Of a stretch of DNA of 64,000 nucleotides, positions 60,330-64,000 are shown one piece after another; the first letter of the stretch is position 1; each line of letters opens with the position of its first letter. Made by a program: the position numbers and the translations under genes. The DNA comes from Panopea generosa (taxonomy: Eukaryota > Mollusca > Bivalvia > Adapedonta > Hiatellidae). Under the pieces are notes generated by a model that was not told where the DNA came from, ran no database searches, and worked only from the letters and a program-made list of their open reading frames with translations. The stretch is taken from contig CM055898.1 of the NCBI GenBank assembly GCA_029582155.1, positions 27,101,245-27,165,244 on the forward strand, given 5' to 3'.

Positions 60330-62003
60330 TGCTCTGTTGGAGGTGTCTTCGGAAAGTACTTGAGTCAGAATTTAATGCATGATTCCATGTACATGCCTGT
60401 ATGTTTCCATGAACATGCCTGTATGTGAGCTCTTTTGCATTTCCAACAAAGCTTCAGAATATGTTGTTAGTGGTAAAGTATTTAAAGTATGCATTGTTTT
60501 ACAATAACCATCGCCTACCAACTTTAGTGATTATTGAAGCCTCATACGTTTTAATAATATTCCATTTTCGATACCATAATACCTTGCCACGTTATTGTAA
60601 CCAGGCAGCCCATGGTCGTTGTATTTATGTATACAGTTCCTTAAAAGCTGATGCCCTTAACACAAATTTCTTAGGGTTTCCTGAAGATAATAATGAAGTT
60701 CAAGTACAAATATCAGTATCATTTAAAATTGCTGTTGCCAGTATATCTCTGTTTAGTTTATGTGCTGCTATGATCATTTATGCGGGGATAGTATCTACCT
60801 TCTCGTGTGTGATTTTACTGTCATCCCTTTTTATAATAATATATTTATAAATCTCAGCTGGTATGTTATTTTCTTCGATACATGTAACCTTAACTATATG
60901 AGCATTTGTATGTCTTTCACAGAACTACATGATTGCTATCAGTTGGCGTCATTCATGTTACTAGTAAAACTATTTTCTGAGCTGGAATTGGCATATTAAG
61001 GTTGAATGGCGAATATCTACCGAATACTAGGTAAACATCATAGTTAAAAATCTTAAAATAATCTTTCCAAGTACCAGCTATTGGCCATTACAGAAAAGCA
61101 GGCTAGTCTATGAAAATGCATTGTTTCTGTTAGTTGATTTGAGTTATGTCGCACCATTACTTCTTTCTGCAATAATGTTGTTGATTTCGCGATTCTGAGA
61201 TCTTCTGTATCAGTGAACAATGATGTCGGTACTGAAACTAGTTCATGAGCTAGAAGGTTCCTTATATCTATATCATGTGAACTTGTCTGCAATCCTACAA
61301 TTCTTAAGTATATCAGAGATGTATCAAATAATTTACCATCTCCTGCTACATTTGTTTCTTTGACACAGCCTATGCCCAACAGTTTACGAAATCTTTTGAT
61401 GGAAACTTCGGTCAGGCATTTTTTTCATATTTGCTTACTACCATGGGAAACTACTTTATCAGCATTAACTTTTGTGGAGCTATTTGACCACTGACGGCAT
61501 TAACATAATAGTACAATGTATATGGGTGTTGAGTTTATTTGCATTTTTCAATACATGCATATACGTCTCATATACCAATGGTTCTAAAAGTGCCTTATTC
61601 CAATAGATAGTCCTCTGTTGGTCCAAATATGCAGAAAAAACATGGGGATGACCATGTTCCTTTTTCACAATTTCGATGGTTTTATGACACACCTTCATTT
61701 TTGACAATTCTGCCCATTTGTTGCAGTGTATCACTTCGCATCTTTAAACTGTTAAAGCATCATCAAACAGTTCCCAATGTCACCCAAACTTTGCTGAAAT
61801 CATGAAAATGTTCCAATGTTCCGATGTTCCCATATGTACAAAGAAATATGACATTTTATGCATTTTTAACCAAAAAAAATGCCCAAATGCTTTACACAGC
61901 TCTAATTTCTTTGGCGTAATTATCTTGCTTCCGTCATGTAAGGGAGGTAATTCTTCAGTGAGATCTATAATCGTGCTTTGATAGGTCTTTGCATCAATCA
62001 TCA
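60330..62003 (-). pseudogene. Decayed copy of an unnamed multicopy ORF with PIN/FEN-like motifs
   Basis: Reading the minus strand and allowing many frameshifts and stops, protein-like motifs appear in a fixed order: IIDLTEELPPLHDGSKIITP (about 61972-61913), LLAHELVSVPTSLF (61262-61212), WPIAGTWKDYF (about 61088-61058), VYLVF (about 61036), MPIPAQKIVLLVT (60993-60955), IKRDDSKITHEKVD (about 60835-60795), NDTDI (about 60720), HGLPGYNNVARYYGIENG (60614-60562) and WNHALNSDS (about 60390). I recall this order from long hypothetical proteins repeated in mollusc and cnidarian genomes. The acidic 'LVF.RY', 'THE..DT', 'DDTD' and 'HGL.G...VARY.GI..G' elements would suit a PIN/FEN-like nuclease, but no function is established. 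Open frames on the plus strand (60425-60850) are shadows. It is certainly non-functional. Confidence 0.55.
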
Positions 62004-64000
62004 TTGGTACTCATACTTGACAAAATATCTTCAACTCTACTGCAAACATGCAAACTCAATCCCCATAAGTCCAGTTATTTGACTCATAATCCCAAGTATT
62101 CCCCTCTTGTCATGCCTATATCTCACAAACGAGGTTTCAATAGCCATATCACTCTTCATAAACTTATGAAAGTACTGTCCATGGACCAGAGGTTGTAAGA
62201 ATGAAATGAAAGAAATGGCATCATAAGCTTAACTGCTACCAAATGCATGGGCTAGTCAGCTTTTCTCTTAGCTCTTAAGTAAAAAATCATTATAAACAAG
62301 GTTGTATTATATCATCTACCCATTACTTCGTTGTTTTACTTCTTTCAGCGAAAGTGTTTAGATCAGTTTCCAACTCTTAATATTAAAATGTTCCGCATAA
62401 ACAACTCCACTGCTTGAATAAGAATATGACGTTCTCAGGGAATATTTGAGGGACTGCAAAAAAAAACTCGATATACTTGAATATCGACACAGATTTTGTC
62501 TCAAGTCAATATTTATTTTCATCACCTGGGCTGCGTTCCGCACGGTTAAACATATTTACTTTGTTTATAACGCAAACGTTGAGCTAACGAACGAAAAGTA
62601 AACGGAAATCGGTCTACTCGGCGTTGTCCCGTCACTTCCCATTAAGTCACGCGATTAAACACACACAAACAGCTCGCAGAGGTGTTTAATCTGTTGGCAA
62701 ACTTTAAAGCGAACATGTCGTTCAGTTCACTTCTGTAATCAACCGGAATATCGATTCAAGCAATATCGAGATAACAAGTTTCGACTTTATATTCATTATG
62801 ACGACAGCTGCTTACTTATCATTAACATGAACATTTACATTTTTCTATACCCCGTGAAAATTAAAAAAAAAATTACTAATTACAAATTATGTAGACAAGA
62901 GTAGTAAAACAAAACAGACATAGACTGCTCCAAGGTATTACAACAGCTGTATAACTCGTCGTAATGGAAATTGTGGACAACTTCCGACATTATTTAAGAA
63001 TATTTTATTTGCATATATTATCAATTGTGTAAGTTTTATATTTTAGATGGTAGTGACTTTTTAACTAAATAAAATCAATTGATTTAAAACATTATAATGC
63101 ACTTTTAAAACCAAAATATACGAAAAATATAATTTTAAACTAATTTGCCGCCATATTGGCAGCCATCTTGAATATTTCAAAATGCTTACTTATGACAAGA
63201 TAGCATAATCACCAAAAACATTTACTATACACTTCCATGCAAGGTTCAGTGCTGTATCTGCCGTATTACTAGTTATGCATCGTCATTGAAAATTAAATGA
63301 ATAAGAACACATCAACACTTTTCCACAAAAACTAAAATTCTTTATATTATTGTTATATCCATCTGTTAAAATCTAGTCATTTTTTAACACAAGTGATGTC
63401 TTTTTTAGTATGTACTTTTCGAGCGTTTGCTTTGTACATAGACAACAGCAGAACACAGCCCCTATTGACAATTTTGACTTTATTTCTAACTAAATACATG
63501 AGACTTTTTCTTAATCGAGAACCATGTTAACATCATTAAATAAAGGTGCAACAATGCAGCGATAATATGCCTCTGAGCAAGTTGATATTTAAGTAATATC
63601 AATCATTTACAATGAGCTCAAGACAGACAACAAAGTAGATATTGAATAAATTAAATTATCATTAATAAAAGTAAAGTCATTTTAGATATATGAAGGTTAA
63701 CATACATTCATACATCATATTTGTGCATTATCACAAATTTACAAAGGTTAATATATATACAAACAACAGTTTTTCATGAATTTAAACACTGCAACATACC
63801 GGTGCAGGTAATGACGTTATTCACACGACGTCATCATAAAAGGAGTTACTCCTTTTCAAAATATTCTTTGTTATTTTCAACACACCTAAGGCGCTTTACC
63901 CATTTTTCCTAAATGATTCCAAACCATTCTGTGCCGAGCCCTTTATTAAATTCTAATGTTTCTCTCATTAATTGGCCGCACAAAGACTCCTTAAGTTTAG
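62004..64000. other. AT-rich noncoding stretch to the window end
   Basis: No supported gene, array or RNA gene is visible. Isolated phrases such as 'gccgccatattggcagcca' near 63148 resemble units of the 59280-60150 repeat, but there is no extended match. Confidence 0.45.

Noticed and set aside
60425..60850. A 141-codon plus-strand frame with a hydrophobic C-terminus
   Set aside because: It lies opposite the ordered coding motifs of the minus-strand relic, so it is a shadow frame.

Overview
The window looks like nuclear DNA of a mollusc, most likely a bivalve. It is AT-rich, has no operon-like gene packing, and is full of repeat types I associate with bivalve genomes: tRNA-derived SINEs, 'TGACCTTGACCTTTG' tandem repeats, 'atacccccgacaaacgaag...gggggtat' elements, and an APE-type non-LTR retrotransposon. 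No complete cellular gene is visible. The best host-gene candidate is a single short coding exon on the minus strand (31961-32188). The species assignment is inference from memory of repeat families.

The left half (1-28.4 kb) is organised around an old duplication. A ~2-kb segment at about 60-2070 has a second copy spread over about 12260-28380. In that copy the same blocks are separated by insertions. These are a 6.6-kb TIR element flanked by CCGG (12702-19307), an unexplained 2.3-kb stretch, a SINE with an 11-bp target-site duplication (21732-22023), a 1.5-kb stretch holding another SINE, and a decayed LINE on the minus strand (24541-28303). The left copy preserves the unoccupied sites of the TIR element and of the first SINE. 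Between the two copies (2.1-12.2 kb) lie short tandem repeats, a SINE fragment and a ~170-bp-unit repeat element.

The middle (28.4-42 kb) has dispersed noncoding repeats, the candidate exon, two inverted copies of a ~415-bp MITE-like element (33514-33924 and 36962-37373), and a 4.1-kb satellite array of 108-bp units (37609-41728) with higher-order structure.

The right part (42-64 kb) has a second ~170-bp-unit repeat element (44165-46185) and a Helitron-like element with 147-bp internal repeats (46466-47729). It also has several tRNA-derived SINEs, one of which carries a 56-bp tandem expansion inside its tRNA-like head, and a 4.6-kb satellite of 71-72-bp units (53485-58120). Last comes a heavily decayed coding sequence on the minus strand (about 60330-62003), whose motifs suggest a multicopy invertebrate ORF family with PIN/FEN-like features. 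The genes do not form a pathway; the window is essentially a record of transposition, duplication and satellite growth.
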